Source of the DNA: Crotophaga sulcirostris
Taxonomy: Eukaryota > Chordata > Aves > Cuculiformes > Crotophagidae
Reading direction: 5' to 3'
DNA: 64,000 nucleotides
Assembly (NCBI GenBank): GCA_013397455.1
Contig: VYZB01000275.1
Location: forward strand, 434,001-498,000
Positions within the stretch are counted from its first letter, which is position 1; every line of letters starts with the position of its first letter. Position numbers and translations under genes: made by a program. The notes beneath the pieces are model-generated. The model worked only from the letters and a program-made list of their open reading frames with translations. It had not been told where the DNA came from and made no database searches. This document shows positions 13,801-26,100 of this stretch, piece after piece.

Positions 13801-14907
13801 CCTTGTGGTTGTCTTTGAATAAATGTTCTTTAGCAGATAGATTTAGTGCCTTGCTACTCTATTCCCCTGGTTTCTGTGTGCAATATACCTTCCTTATACA
13901 CTAAAATGAAGTATCTTCCTGGGGAAAAAAAAAATCTATCCAATCACACACCAGATAAAGTGGCTACTCTGCTGAACTCAAGAAAGAAATGAGAGGGCTT
14001 GATGAATGCCTTGAGGCCAAAACAATGATTCTCTTGCTGCTTTCTCTTGGAAAAAAAAATCTAAGATGGAAAATCTGAGTTATTTCAATTTAAACAGTAC
14101 AGAGGATTGCAGTGAAAGAGACAGAGTCCCTTCTTTCATCCTATCTACATTTGATCAATGTTTCTTGAACAGTTTTGTCCCAAGTGGGATAAGAGAAACT
14201 GGGATCTTCTCTGTAACTGGCTACAAATTATTGATAAATGGGGCAAGATCTGTGAGGATGCAGGTTGGGCTGTTTCTCTGGCTCATGAGAACTCTGGGGG
14301 ATGATGGATGCAAATGCAGCTCAATTGTGCTTCAATGGATGATTGCATAGTCAGAGACTTGCCCATCTTAAGAATGACAGACAATTTACACATAATTATA
14401 TCTGCTGGACGTGAACGGGCTGTGAAAAGGAAAAAATATAGTCTGGAGTTTGGTTATGTCTAAGAAAAGTCTAGCCCAAGACATGGAGGGACAGAACATG
14501 ATCTTGCGTCAAATTTAAGATTTTTTGTGTTTCTGATCCTTTTTTACAAAGAAGTTTCTTAGTTATCTTTTATAGTGGAATGAAATATATATATGTAAGA
14601 TGCTTGTACAGTAAGTGAGCGAATGAGGTAAAACATCCCATTTGAAGAGAGTGTGGTGGGTACTGGTAGAGCATTGAGATGAGTACAGGATCCCACAGAA
14701 CTCTGTGGTGCTGGGTTGGCCTTATTGGCCATAGGAGACTTAAGGAGGACTGCCATTATCTGTTTAGTAGGTACAGTCCAGAGCTGAGACTAGCAATTGG
14801 ACATGGCTGAAATTTTCACAAGACTGATTTGTACTTTTTAGTTTTCTTTTTCGGTTGGTTGGTTTTGTTTTTTTATTTTTCTTTCTTCATTCCAATAAAC
14901 TCGTGGG

Positions 14908-15059
14908 AAAAAAAAGAAAAGAAAAGAAAAGAAAAGAAAAGAAAAGAAAAGAAAAGAAAAGAAAAGAAAAGAAAAGAAAAGAAAAGAAAAGAAAAGAAAA
15001 NAAAAGAAAAGAAAAGAAAAGAAAAGAAAAGAAAAGAAAAGAAAAGAAAAGAAAAAAGA
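14908..15059. repeat. (GAAAA)n microsatellite with one N
   Basis: A pure purine pentanucleotide repeat in which G recurs every 5 bases from 14916 to 15051, with no other interruption than an N at 15001. The N sits exactly where the lattice predicts G. Because the period is 5, all three forward frames stay open, producing spurious Lys/Arg/Glu-rich open frames and a Phe/Ser/Leu-rich frame on the opposite strand; none should be called a gene. Long AAAAG purine tracts can form triplex (H-DNA) structures and are highly mutable. The true length in the organism is uncertain because of the N. Confidence 0.97.
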
Positions 15060-15299
15060 AACAAATGAGAATAAACCAAGAAAAACACAGGAAGAATTTT
15101 ATCTAGCACATACTTCAACAGTTGTCCTGACTGGCCCTGAGTGCACACACAGATGTGACTTGCTGACCAAAAACACGGTGTTGGGAGTTGGAGGTGGGCC
15201 ACAGGGTTTGTTGTGCTTGGCAGTGTAGGTGCATGCTCTAACACATGATTTTCTGTGAGAGCATACGGCTGCAAGTGGCAAAAGAGAAAGGGAATAGTT

Positions 15300-15395
15300 G
15301 TTACCATGATATAAATGGGTATAATTAGGTGCCTTGCCCAAGGTGACATGGAAATCCTCTGTCAAAAAATGAAAATCGTAATCCAGATCTTGTGG
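15300..15395 (-). repeat. MIR-like SINE relic (minus)
   Basis: Read on the plus strand, the block TGCCTTGCCCAAGGTGACATG followed at the right spacing by AATCCAGATCTTGTGG resembles the reverse complement of a MIR, where the GACCTTGGGCAAG region precedes the CTCAGTTTCC region. The upstream CCATGATATAAATGGGTATA would be the decayed tail-proximal part. More diverged than the copy at 598, so confidence is moderate. Confidence 0.48.
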
Positions 15396-15779
15396 AGAAA
15401 AGCCTACTGCAATAAACACAAAGTTATCCTTCCTCTTCTAGCTGCTGCTTTCCTGCTAAGCCCTCTCCTCCAGGGCTGTGGGTTTTGATTTTACCTCTAA
15501 TAACATAACAATTGAAAAAAAGGTGCTTGGGCAACAAGGATTAGTAAATCTTAACCTTCAGACCACGGGCAGTGTTTAGAATGAGTACCTCTTATTGGCA
15601 ATTGCTTCAAAGGTCCATCTTAGGTTGTACAGTTTTTTGGTGGGTTTACTATTAGTTATTTTTTTTAATTAATATTTGAACAACTCTAGAATGAAAAAGG
15701 CTCCTGTACCATGCAAACTCCAGCAATTTTGCACTGAATAAAATGGAGGCAGCATTTGCCTGTTCTTCCCCTGCAATTA

Positions 15780-16150
15780 CAAAGAGACTCTTGTTTTGTT
15801 TGAATTTCCTTTGTCATTATGAAACATAACAGGCTGACGGCTCGATATTAAAAGCAATTGTGTTTCCATTCATGCAGATGCCAGCCTGTTTAGGTGAATT
15901 TACTAAGTCCCTAAACGTACATTTTTATATTATTGCGTCTCTGGGCTGTGCTGAGCATTTTAATTCTCTGAAAATAACCTCTGTTTTCCTTTCATCTCTT
16001 CATTAGCTTTTTCATCATGAAGGCATGAATTTAAAAATATATACATATCTTAAAATTGTACGTAATAAAAATGTTTTTATCATTCCAATTTGTTGATCTG
16101 TGTTTTTAAGGTTGCACAGCTTTCACAACCATAAAATGGCACAATTATTT
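15780..16150. promoter_or_regulatory. Possible conserved noncoding element
   Basis: This block is free of repeats and keeps CpGs in an AT-rich setting (CTGACGGCTCGATATT, TAAACGTAC, ATTGCGTCTC). It also has many short T/A-rich binding-site-like words such as AGCATTTTAATTCT and CATTAGC. That texture is typical of long-range developmental enhancers in vertebrate gene deserts. I cannot see conservation from one sequence; an alignment with chicken, zebra finch and human would decide it. Confidence 0.22.
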
Positions 16151-17818
16151 TTGTGTTGTATGGCTTTGTACCCTGAGGTTCCATTTAAAGCAAAGCAGAG
16201 AGACATGTTTATAGGCAGTATTGAAAGCAATGTATATGGATCTTGATGTCAAGCATATTTTATTGAAGTAAGATTAGAAAAGAACCCAATGACAAGTTCT
16301 GCACTACTGAAGTGAAATCAGAATGAGATTTTGTGGCAAGCTGCACATTGTTAAATTAAAATTAAAGTAATACCAAGCTGTCTTGTTATTTTTGTGGCTT
16401 CTTCATGGCATGATTTAAAGATGAAATTTATAGCAAATTATGAGGATTTTAAAGAAAATATTCTCAGTTTTTTGGACACGTTGCAATGTTGCAGCACATG
16501 CTCATGTTATCCCAACCAGGCCTTTGGACTGGGGGGAATTTCTGTAGGTGTATCACATATCCAAAGACTGCAGTTTCTTGCATCATTGTGCATGCATGCT
16601 TGCATTAAATTCTTGTGCATAAAACTAATTTCCTTTCTATATAAAATTGACTCATTATGTACATTAGTTGTGAAAAACCCTTTTTATTTGATCTCTTCAT
16701 CTATTTTGTTAAAGTTCTGAAAACAGGCTGAGAAGGCTGGGTTTGGTTTTTTTTCAATAGAGATAGACTTAAATTCAATCTGTGTTTAAGTCAAATGCCT
16801 GATTTTGGTTCTAGTTAATATCTGCAGTAGGAAGGAAAAATGAGAGCAGAAAATTAGCAAAATTATGGATTTTCTTTCTGTGTACAATTTTGCATTGTGC
16901 TGGGAGGAAATCCCATAGGAAATGTAGTTTTGCTTTCAAATTTGCATTTTGGATTCATAGAGGGGATCCATTTATCTTTAGAGCAGCCACCAAAACTACA
17001 GGTTTAGTAAGGCTATTTGTGCTCCAGGATGTGAGAGAATTACCTTTTAAAGGATGGTCAAATTAAATATCTCACTGCAATATTTTATGATGATTTACTC
17101 TGCAAGAACACCTTGTGGTTTGCATATGCACTAAAATTTTTGTGATGCTATAGTATTAGTGTCTGAAAAATAGTTACTTGAAGATTTTGAAGCTATAAAG
17201 TAGTATGACTCAAACTTCCTAGTGTGCAATTGCAAGAATTTGAGTATGTAAGGTAACACCAGGTTCCCATTTTAACTGCCAGCTCCGCATGTTCAGCCTG
17301 GGCTCTGAATGTCAAGCTGGATTTCTTTTTTAATCATCACTGGTGTTATTACGTCTCTCACTTCTCTTTCCCATGAGACAGTAATCTTAGCAATATATGA
17401 TCTAATAAATATAAATTATTTAAGATCCCAGCTGCCTTTACTCCATCTAGTCATGGTTTAGCCACTGCCTGGTATGTGTCACATAGTAACTGTCTTCACC
17501 TTTCTGGGGGGCTGTTTCCCTTTCAGGTTTTGCTGCTTTTCCATTGAAATTGTGAAGGATGGCGACTCCTGCAATGTGTTTTTTGTGGCATTCAACACAG
17601 TCAGATCTAGTTCCCATTTTAGGCCTGTAGATTTTGGCATCCCAAGCATACTCTTACTTGCTGTTATTGTTTCTTCAACACACTCGGCCTCAGACTCCCT
17701 TCATCCACGAGTGAATAAACTTGGAGCTATTGTGCAAAACGCTCTTCTTTGGTCAGCTGGGCTTTCTAGTTCCAAACCTTCTGTTTTAGTCATTGAGCAA
17801 TGTTTATATATAATAACA

Positions 17819-17869
17819 TATTATATGATTGTATGGAGAGAATCATACATAACATGATTCTATATAATA
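17819..17869. other. AT-rich nested hairpin
   Basis: TATTATAT (17819-17826) pairs with ATATAATA (17862-17869), and GTATG (17831-17835) with CATAC (17844-17848). A competing perfect 8-bp stem joins AGAATCAT (17839-17846) and ATGATTCT (17854-17861) around a 7-base loop. This could be a decayed palindromic element or simply AT-rich chance. No terminal duplication is evident. Confidence 0.45.
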
Positions 17870-18425
17870 AAACGTTATGCAGTACAGAAGTATCATTTTT
17901 GCCTGTGCACTGAAAGACTGTGAATTTGGAGTTTGTTTGGGGCTTTTTTTAACATTTAGCAAAACCTACCCACAGATTAAATCCTCTCTGTAGAGTTACT
18001 ACTAGGTGAGGACTAGTAATCTTTAAAAGCTAGTTTTCTGAAAGTATGTTTATCTGGGGGGAAGAAGGAAGAAAAGCTGTTTTAATTTAGATTTACATTT
18101 CCAATCATTTGGGTGTCACAGTAAAAAGGTCTTTGCCAAACTCAGGTGGAGAAGACAGTAGTTGACTTACCATTGTTTTAAATTTTTGGCTGTTATAACT
18201 TGAGTATCCTAGGCCCACAGATTTTTAGTTCATTTTTGGAATTTTCCTATTGTTTCAGTTTTTATAGAGAAATTCAATATGTAGAGAAATTGAAGAACTT
18301 ACCACCCAGCAAAAAGACCAAGCTGAATGTATTAATACCACCCCCACAGTTGGTTTGTCCACTTTTAGAGAGACATATGCTGTTTGAGTTTGGAGAATGA
18401 ATCAAAAGAAAAGACCAGGAATATT

Positions 18426-18427
<2 letters not shown>

Positions 18428-18456
<29 letters not shown>

Positions 18457-18458
18457 GN

Positions 18459-18488
<30 letters not shown>
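18428..18488. repeat. Poly-G tract with central N
   Basis: Sixty G residues are broken by one N at 18458, with exactly 30 G on each side. An uninterrupted G run this long is rare in vertebrate DNA and would be an extreme G-quadruplex former. The perfect symmetry around the N suggests instead that two contig ends, each running into G, were joined over a placeholder. Poly-G is also the no-signal call of two-colour short-read chemistry. The Gly-rich and Pro-rich open frames crossing it are artefacts. Confidence 0.95.
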
Positions 18489-18489
<1 letters not shown>

Positions 18490-19830
18490 ATGCAAACTGT
18501 AGATCATCACGTTTCTGCAATTTTACTCAAACAGGCATAACTGGGTCGTGCATAGGAATGAACTTTTATGTCTAAAAGGCACCACTCCTGTGTCATTCAC
18601 TGTTAATAAAAGCATAAGAACTGTACATTTGGGAACCTACTGGTCATGCAAATAATGAATGTTATGGCAGGAAAAATGCACAGGACACTCTCTGAGATCA
18701 AATTACCAACTTTAGCAGAATTGTCTGTCACCCACTGCAGTTAATACACGGAGAAGGATGTCTTGAGGGAAATGAAATTATCCATTTTTGGTTGCTTTTC
18801 TTCTGATGTTGGTATGAAAGCCAATAGGCTTCATAAAATCAGGGGGATTTTTGGCTTCCTGTTTGGTTTTTTGGTGCCAGGTGACCTCTACCCTTGACAT
18901 TCAATGCTGTTCTCAGCCAGGCATGTGGGTGCAATACGTGTCAGCAGTTGCACTGCATATATATTTTTTTATTTATCCTTGGGACATGTACAGTGAAAGT
19001 CTTGTCGAGCCCCTGCTGTAATGCAACATGTCAGTTTGGCAGCCGTGTTTATACAGGCACACAGCCTCTTCCTTTTCTCATCCATTCAAATGCTCTGTTT
19101 TGGCACGGGTGTCAACAAGTGTGATCAGGTGTAAAGAAGCATGTGGCACAGAAGTGACGTAGCTGTCACATAGGATGGACTTCCCACAGCCGAGACGGCA
19201 CCTCCTGTGGTGTTGTGCAGGATGCCCATACTCAGCCCAATGGCACCCCAGGAGAACCAGTTCACCTGCAAGGAGGTAGCGTTTATGTCTTTTGGTAAAT
19301 ATTTGTGTTTTGACCTTGGCTTTGCAGTGCCACCACTGCATTAGCTCGGTGGTTTCCTTGCTTTGCCCTCTTCTTGGTGTAGGAATGTGCTGTCGTTCAC
19401 CCTGCTCGTATTTCGGAGGAACTTGGAAGCCGGCCAGCCGGAGGTGACTTGATTCCAGTTGTCAGTGTCAAAAACTGCAGACAGTGAGACATCGCTGCTT
19501 TATTGGTTGCTGCCAGGAAATCATCATGGTAGAACAGATTCTGGAAGTAATTTAAAAAGACTACTACCTTTCAGACTTCTAAGACCAAAGGCAGGTCTCA
19601 GTTAAAGAGAAACTTCACAAAACACTGTGCAAAGTTAACTGTAGCAACTACTTTATGTCGTGTTGGCCTTCCCACGGCAGATGAGGAAGGAATACAAATG
19701 CTAAACACTGGTGGAAGAAACTATCAGAGACGTATGAAAACACAATTTGTTCAGTACGAGTTATGAAACATTTGGTTTCAAACCTTTAACAGTCCAACAG
19801 CAATGTTTTGAAAAATAGCTTATGGTTGTA
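18489..19830. other. Non-genic stretch
   Basis: No recognisable gene. The right half is more GC-rich and contains the CpG cluster annotated at 19155-19490. The 87-codon minus-strand open frame at 19078-19341 has no recognised motif. Confidence 0.5.
19155..19490. other. CpG-enriched patch
   Basis: About ten CpGs occur here, including CCGAGACGGC, CTCGTATTTCGG and GCCGGCCAGCCGG, whereas most neighbouring kilobases have very few. It is far too small and sparse for a classical CpG island. It may be an old GC-rich repeat, a former exon or a conserved element. No open frame with a known motif crosses it. Confidence 0.4.
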
Positions 19831-20151
19831 TCACAGTATCACAGTATCACAGTATTACAAGGTTGGAAAGAACCTCTGAGATCATCGAGTCCAACCTATA
19901 ACCCAACACTAACACCAACCCATCATCTAAACCATGGCACTGAGTGCCTCATCCAATCTCCTCTTAAACACCTCCAGGGTTGGCGACTCCACCACCTCCC
20001 TGGGCAGCGCATTCCAGTGGTCAATCACCCTTTCAGGGAAGAACTTTTTCCTAATATCAAGCCTAAACTTTCCGTGATGAAGTTTGAGTCCATGTCCTCT
20101 AGTTGTGTCACTGGTCACCTGAGAGAAGAGACCAACCCCACCTGACTATTA
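19831..20151 (-). mobile_element. CR1 LINE, 5'-truncated (copy B)
   Basis: Minus-strand CR1 3' end. On the minus strand it reads from [18 protein letters not shown] through [17 protein letters not shown] and ends [10 protein letters not shown] followed by a stop, which is the ORF2 C-terminus; a 3' UTR follows. It ends in three TGTGATAC-type octamers plus a partial, seen on the plus strand as TCACAGTATCACAGTATC from 19831. The octamer nearest the element body is TGTAATAC, a variant shared with copies D and E. The 5' end is truncated at the TAGTCAGG block, very close to where copies C and E begin. ORF2 is uninterrupted over the surviving segment, so the insertion is probably young. Confidence 0.93.
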
Positions 20152-23100
20152 TTTTGGTGTTCCAGGAGGCTGATAGCAAAAGGTGCCTTAATTCAACCAT
20201 CTCTGTTTGCATATAGCACAAACCAAGCCAACTGGAGAGGTTTAGCCATCAGAGGTTTCACAAATTAATGTATCTGAGACAACTTTACAGAGGCTGAGTG
20301 GTAGGAACCCTGGCTGGATGTAATGTCTTTGTGAAATACCCAAAATCTCAGTCATGTTCCAGAGGCTGCTAATCACAAAAAAAACCCCAACTTCCCTCCC
20401 TCAGAAGAGACACCAAGGATGGGTTACTCCATAAGCCAAGGCTTTTGTCTGCTTGTCAAGCATCAGCGTGTCTCTCCTGCCTGACCATGACATACCAGCA
20501 CAGACTCCATCAGTAATTTCCAGTTGCAGAGTTGTCAGTCTTTCACCAGTTCAAAATCAACTTTAAAATAAAAGCCAGGACTTCTCCATAACTACACAGG
20601 CTATTTTTGATGGCTTCTGCCATGGCCGAGGTGCAGGCAGGTGTCTTTGCTGGTTTTTAGTTTTAGCCGGGACAAAACTTCGTCAGTGATACGGAAGAAG
20701 GAAATGAAGAGGGGTCAAAACAGGGTCGCGTTTTGCTGGGCTTGCCTGTCCCCTTTCAGAAGTTACCCTCCCTCGCCAAACAAAATTCTTTCTCACTTCC
20801 ATGAAGTTATAAGTGATTAAGAAATCCCAAAGCATGAGAGCTTAACGCGTTCAGATCAAACAGGGCATGGTGACAAAAATGTAGGCAAAGGACACAGAGC
20901 AAAATTCCAATTGTAATTGCAGTTCTGCTGTATCAAGCAGTTATTCAGACAATGAACAACTGAACAGCTATTCACATCGCTTCACATTTGCTTAGCAGTG
21001 TCATTTTGGCTATTATTAGATGGCAATCAAAAACAGTGGATAGTCTCTACTACTTGGGAAAGAATTAAAAAATATGAGAAAATGAATAAATTATTCTTGG
21101 TTGCCACTTATTGCCCTAAGTCAGACATGGAAGTGTTAGGTGGACCTGAGCTGCTCTCTGCAAGTGCCTTTGTCTGTCCATATCGTATGTGGAAAGCCAG
21201 AGAAAACTAATTAGAAAGGATGTATCTAATTTTTGGACAGTGAAAGCTAAGTAAAGCAGATCCAAGCATGACAAAAATAAGGTACAAGGAGACATCTCTT
21301 GACAGCAACCTGTGTCTGCTTGTTTCAGAGATTTTCTCCCAACATGATTACAGGTCTTTTATTTCTGACTTTGGATGAAACTGAAAGAAAACTGCAAGAA
21401 AGACTCCCTTTGCAGTGCCTATCTGAAGCCTGAATAAGAACTAAATCAAACTTCTTTAATCTAAAGAAAGCATCTGGTTCAAATACCGACTTTGAACTTG
21501 GCTGCTTCTTCTTCTGTAGAAGCTATTAGCCCTTCCCCAGGTCTGACCTGGGGCTTCCAAAACCTGAGGGTTTTTCTCTTTCTTTGGATTGCCAGCCACA
21601 ATTGCTCTTAACTGTTATATTTAAAAGCCAAATAAACCAAAAACCTGACAACTAAAACACTCGGACGTCTGAAGTCTGTGCTAGAGAGTGATGAAATATT
21701 ATATCTCCGTGAAGCAGTATAGGGAAAGCAGCTACAAAGGAAAGACCTCCATTAGCCACTGAGACATGCAAGGGTATCAGAATAAAACTGAAATTTATAT
21801 TAATCAGTGCCAATGCTATTGTTCAGCACTCCACCTGATACAGAACAAGCATAGACAAATAAAAGAAACCTGTTCACAACAAAGAAAACTCTTCCAAATA
21901 CCTTAGTCAAGAAGAATCAAGCCTGTTTGTCCAAATGCCTGAGATGCAGCAGATCTTAATTGTGATTTTTTTCTTAAATTGATTTCCATATTTCTGCTGA
22001 GTGAAAATCCAGCAATGCCATGCAATTGCTTTCTGTATGACTGTTAAGTAGCCCTTCTGCATATGTTAATGTGTGGCCTGACATATCAGTTAGCATGGGA
22101 GAGAAGGGATGTCCCAAGCCTCCCTTTTACAGTTTCCTACTTTCACAAGTCATCCAGAGCAAGCACCAAAAGCTGTAACCAAATAGAGTTGGCTGGTTTG
22201 ATTGGTTTTAAATTGTATTCAGGCCCTTGCATTTTAAGTACCACAGCTTAACTGTTTATGTGCCTAATAAAGAGACAAAGGCATATGGTTAATAAATAGA
22301 TCAAACAAGGTCAAGACATAGGACTTGGAGTCGACAGAAATCAGCGATCCCATCCCAGGTTAGCAATAGGCATCTTGCAACCCTGGAGAGTATTTAATTA
22401 AATTAAATACTAATTTAAATATTATGAAGTTATGACTTATTAGAACTTGCATGGGGTTTGGGCATTGCAAAGATGAAAGCACACTCCTGATGTGCTCTTA
22501 ACTTCACAGCTGGAGTAGACTCAGTCAAAGTCCAGTCTGTCCTCCAAAATATTACTGAGTCCAGTTCTCTGTGTGCGTTAAGAACAGACTCAGCGTGGGG
22601 GCTATGCCAGTTCCATTGACAAGGTAGGACCAACAGGTTTTTGGAAACGAGGGACACTGTACTTGGATTGAATGAAACAGTGTATCATGCCAGCTAAATT
22701 ACTTCGTACAAATAAGTAACAGGATTATGTTTTTATATTAAAAACAGTAATTCACAGTCACAAAAATCCATTCCCTGAAGACAGCTTAATACTAAGAGGC
22801 TGATTTGGCTGTTGTGTGTTCTGCCAAACCTTTTTTAAAATTAGATATTTATTTTGTAATTTTTAGGTTTTTTTGCTTAAGGGTACATCAGAAAAATAGT
22901 ATACAGAAATATAAACAGGGTGTCTCCTTCTATAAATTCTTGTGTAAACAACTAGGCTCAGAAAATCCAGACAGACCTGTCTGCCTCTGTGCTAGGTTCT
23001 GTACAAAAGCAGCTAGATTTCGTCCATATTAGAAATTAATTAAAATAAACTGCAATGAATATAAGGAAAACATTAAAGAGCAAAAGGCAAGAGTCTTTGG

Positions 23101-26100
23101 AGGTTAATCATGTTTGTCACTGAGAAGCACTTTCAACACAAGTAAGTGGGTTTATGTATTTAAAATATGTAAATATATATAGGTTAAGAAGCTGCTAACA
23201 ATTTCCAATTAAGAAGAAATAGTTCCTGTATCATAATTGGTGGTCTGGGGGCGGGGGGAATTTTTGTACCTGGAAGAATTTTTCTGGGAATGTGAGCTGG
23301 GTTTAAAGTGTTGAGTTAACCTGTTACAGGCAGTTATGTGCCTTCCTGGAGGACTACCTTGAGGCAGATACTCAATTTTGAAGAAGCAAGATACTGCAGT
23401 ACCTGTATGTGTGGTACATGAGTGAGGACGAACATCATTTCTGACAGTGTGGAGACTGTATATGGTGCTTTATAATGAAAGTGACAACTAGGACTGGGCT
23501 TAAGTAAGTCATTAAGCAGCACGGGAGTTTTAAAATTAAATACTATTTGCTCTCGTTTCCTGAACTGAAGTGTTCACAGCTCAGTTGTAAAAAAACCCGC
23601 TAATTCATAATATTGTGTTGTTTATGTTCTTCTTTTTTAGTATAAAACCTTACTCTTTGGCCAGGGGGAGAGGGTGTTGAAAAAGAGAATACTTTTATGT
23701 AGCACTTGTTAATAGCAAATCCTTTTTTGTTTTTTACCTGCAGCTTGTTTTCTGTTCTGAGAAGGATTCACAGTTATCTGTGTTTAAGGGCGGAAAATTA
23801 AATTCCTTATCAGATTATATGTTTTACTTTTCAGGTCTACATTCATCAGTGTTGATATATTAGAAAACCAAAGTTAGAACTATTTAAGTTTCTTGCAGAG
23901 ATAGACATCAACAGGCTTGCAGCCTCTGTTCATCAGGGCTGTCCTGTGTGGCTGCATTATTAGCAACAAGCATTTATGAACAGGCTACACATCAAATAGT
24001 TTAAAATGTATTACAGTTTGAGAGGTTGTCTCTTTTTCATCCTCTCTCTGAAATGGGATTGGAGTGGTAGGTCCCAAACAATCTGAAGACAAGTGTTGTT
24101 TTATTCTCCTTCTCTAAACTCTTCTTTCTTGGATTCACTTTTAGTAGCAAGTCCATCCTAGAAAAGAACATTATCATAGTTATCTATGAAAAAGAGAAGC
24201 TGAAGTGGAATCTAAGTCATCCAGACAATGTCAGGCCCCGAAACCTAATTTTAGTCTTTCAGGGAGTGGAGAGGGATGCACAGATCTACTTACTCCAACA
24301 TTAGACCAGCCAAAAAAAGGCACACGTTATTTTAGACTTGAGCCTGTGGAAACAATTTGCTTAATCATCGTCTTTCCACATCTTCTCTGAAGAAGAAAAG
24401 TAAAGTCGGATAAATCCAATTTGCATGAGATTTTTCATGCATGCAGTTCCTGGTGTGAAGTAGAAAAATATTTCTTCTGCATTTGAAGAAGTCATCATAG
24501 CTTGCCAGTGGCTAGTTTAACACCTGCAAGCCCACCCAGCTCTTAACCAAGTCCTGTGAACTCAGGCACATAAAGCAATCTTATTTCAAAGATAATAAGT
24601 TCAAATCTTGTGCCTGCACATAGTCTTTCATATTTCATGCCTAATCCATTACTGTGTTTTGAGCTCTTATTTCTCATATATCATACCCAAATACGTCTCA
24701 CTATAAAGGACCTTGCCTGAGTAGTAGGAATATCTTATTAAACAAAATATATTGTTTTTATCAGTGTAGATATGATATATTGCTTATCATGTACCACAGG
24801 AAAAGGTATAACGATACCTGTTTTTTCTTGATTTCACTAACTATTGCGTGATTTTACAGTTTTTCCCTTCAAGGTCTTTAGATGTTTTAACTTAACATCA
24901 TTACAATATTGGGGAGGCAAAAGGGCAGAAGTATGTGTTTTACTGTGAAGACTTTACCACATCTTGAAGCTTTGCATCTCTTTGTGGTTAGGGTCTATAG
25001 CACGTCCTGTAAAACTTCTATTTTCCTTTTCCAGAGCTGCAAAGTTGGAATTTATAACTTAATGGGTTGCTCCAAATACAATTGGTTTAACAAAGGAGTG
25101 TTACTACACACGGGAAGAACTGGAGTTTGGCAAAGTTGCGATCAATTGGTCATCATGGGATGGGCTAAGGGAGTCTTAATTGCAGTTAGTTTTGAGGTGC
25201 TGCACCAGAATGGTCATTAATATTGGTGTTCCATTGTCAAAGCACGTACTGAAGAGAAAGATTTTCTACTCATGAGGGGGGAAGGTTTATATGATATAAG
25301 GGATAGGTGTATATTTTCCAAAGGTAAAGAAAATGTGTAGAATTTAAAGACCTTGAAACACTGCTTCAAATTGTGAAAAAATGCCCTAGATGTCACTTTT
25401 ATATATCTGGAAAAGTCAAGCATGTGGGAATTTGAAGCTGTAAAGTTGTGGTTCTGCAGAAGAGGTGATGTTTCCTCTGTGGACAGCAAAAGCAGACAAC
25501 CTATCCCACACTGGAAACTCTGGAAACCTCAAACAGTAAACTAATAGTTTCTTGCCAGTGATAATTTTCTTTGAATGCCAAAAAAACCTTCCAAGAAATG
25601 CAATATGGAAAAACGCGAGCCCTCCGCACGACTTCATCTAGCAATGAGGAAACGTTATTATCTAGAAGTGAAAAAATTGAACTTTGGGAACTTTGTTTAA
25701 CCATCATTTCTCTTCCTGATTGAAATAAATGAGCCCAAAGGCTTAGCACCATGCTCACTCTTCAGCGAAAGGGCTTTTACATTGATTTCTTTCAATGAGC
25801 ATAATTTTTTATTTTGATGTGCAATTAGGGCAAATTCAACTTATTTTTTCAAGCTCTTAGTTTCACACAATGCCCCTTAATTAAACACAATATACAGAGA
25901 TGGCAGGTGACTCGACGTGCAGGGCTGAGACTCTGCTGTGATCAGAATTACAGCCACAATTCATACCAGCCAGTGGCACTTTTGCGAATATAAATCTGCA
26001 AAATTGAAGGTAAGAAAGCTCAAGCCCATAATGGCTCCATACAGAGCTGACTGGTGAAAGCCAAACACAGGCTGGCCCTCAGCTGTATGTACAAGCTGGT

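Larger units (their letters stand above)
1995..14905. other. Long non-genic stretch
   Basis: Nearly 13 kb without a recognisable gene. It holds an old-repeat candidate near 4.0 kb, an acceptor-plus-open-frame candidate at 4585, a 15-bp tandem duplication at 5300, a T-rich tract at 7.7 kb and an 11-bp tandem duplication (ATGAATGTAG plus C or T) at 10953-10974. Short open frames are scattered and show no family motif. A good minus-strand donor-like site (TGCAG/GTAAGA) lies near 13742, but no long open exon is attached to it. Confidence 0.55.
15060..18427. other. Non-genic stretch
   Basis: No recognisable gene. It contains the MIR-like relic at 15300, a possible conserved noncoding block at 15780-16150 and a small AT-rich hairpin at 17819. 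The longest open frames, about 108 codons at 16394 and 127 codons at 17474 on the plus strand, show no family motif and are rich in Phe, Ser, Cys and Ile as expected of chance frames in AT-rich DNA. Confidence 0.55.

Noticed and set aside
14829..15349. Lys/Arg/Glu-rich plus-strand frames and a 158-codon Phe/Ser/Leu-rich minus-strand frame.
   Set aside because: They are by-products of the AAAAG pentanucleotide repeat, whose period of 5 keeps the frames open.
18274..18575. Open frames with polyglycine (plus) and polyproline (minus).
   Set aside because: They are translations of the poly-G tract, which is itself suspect.
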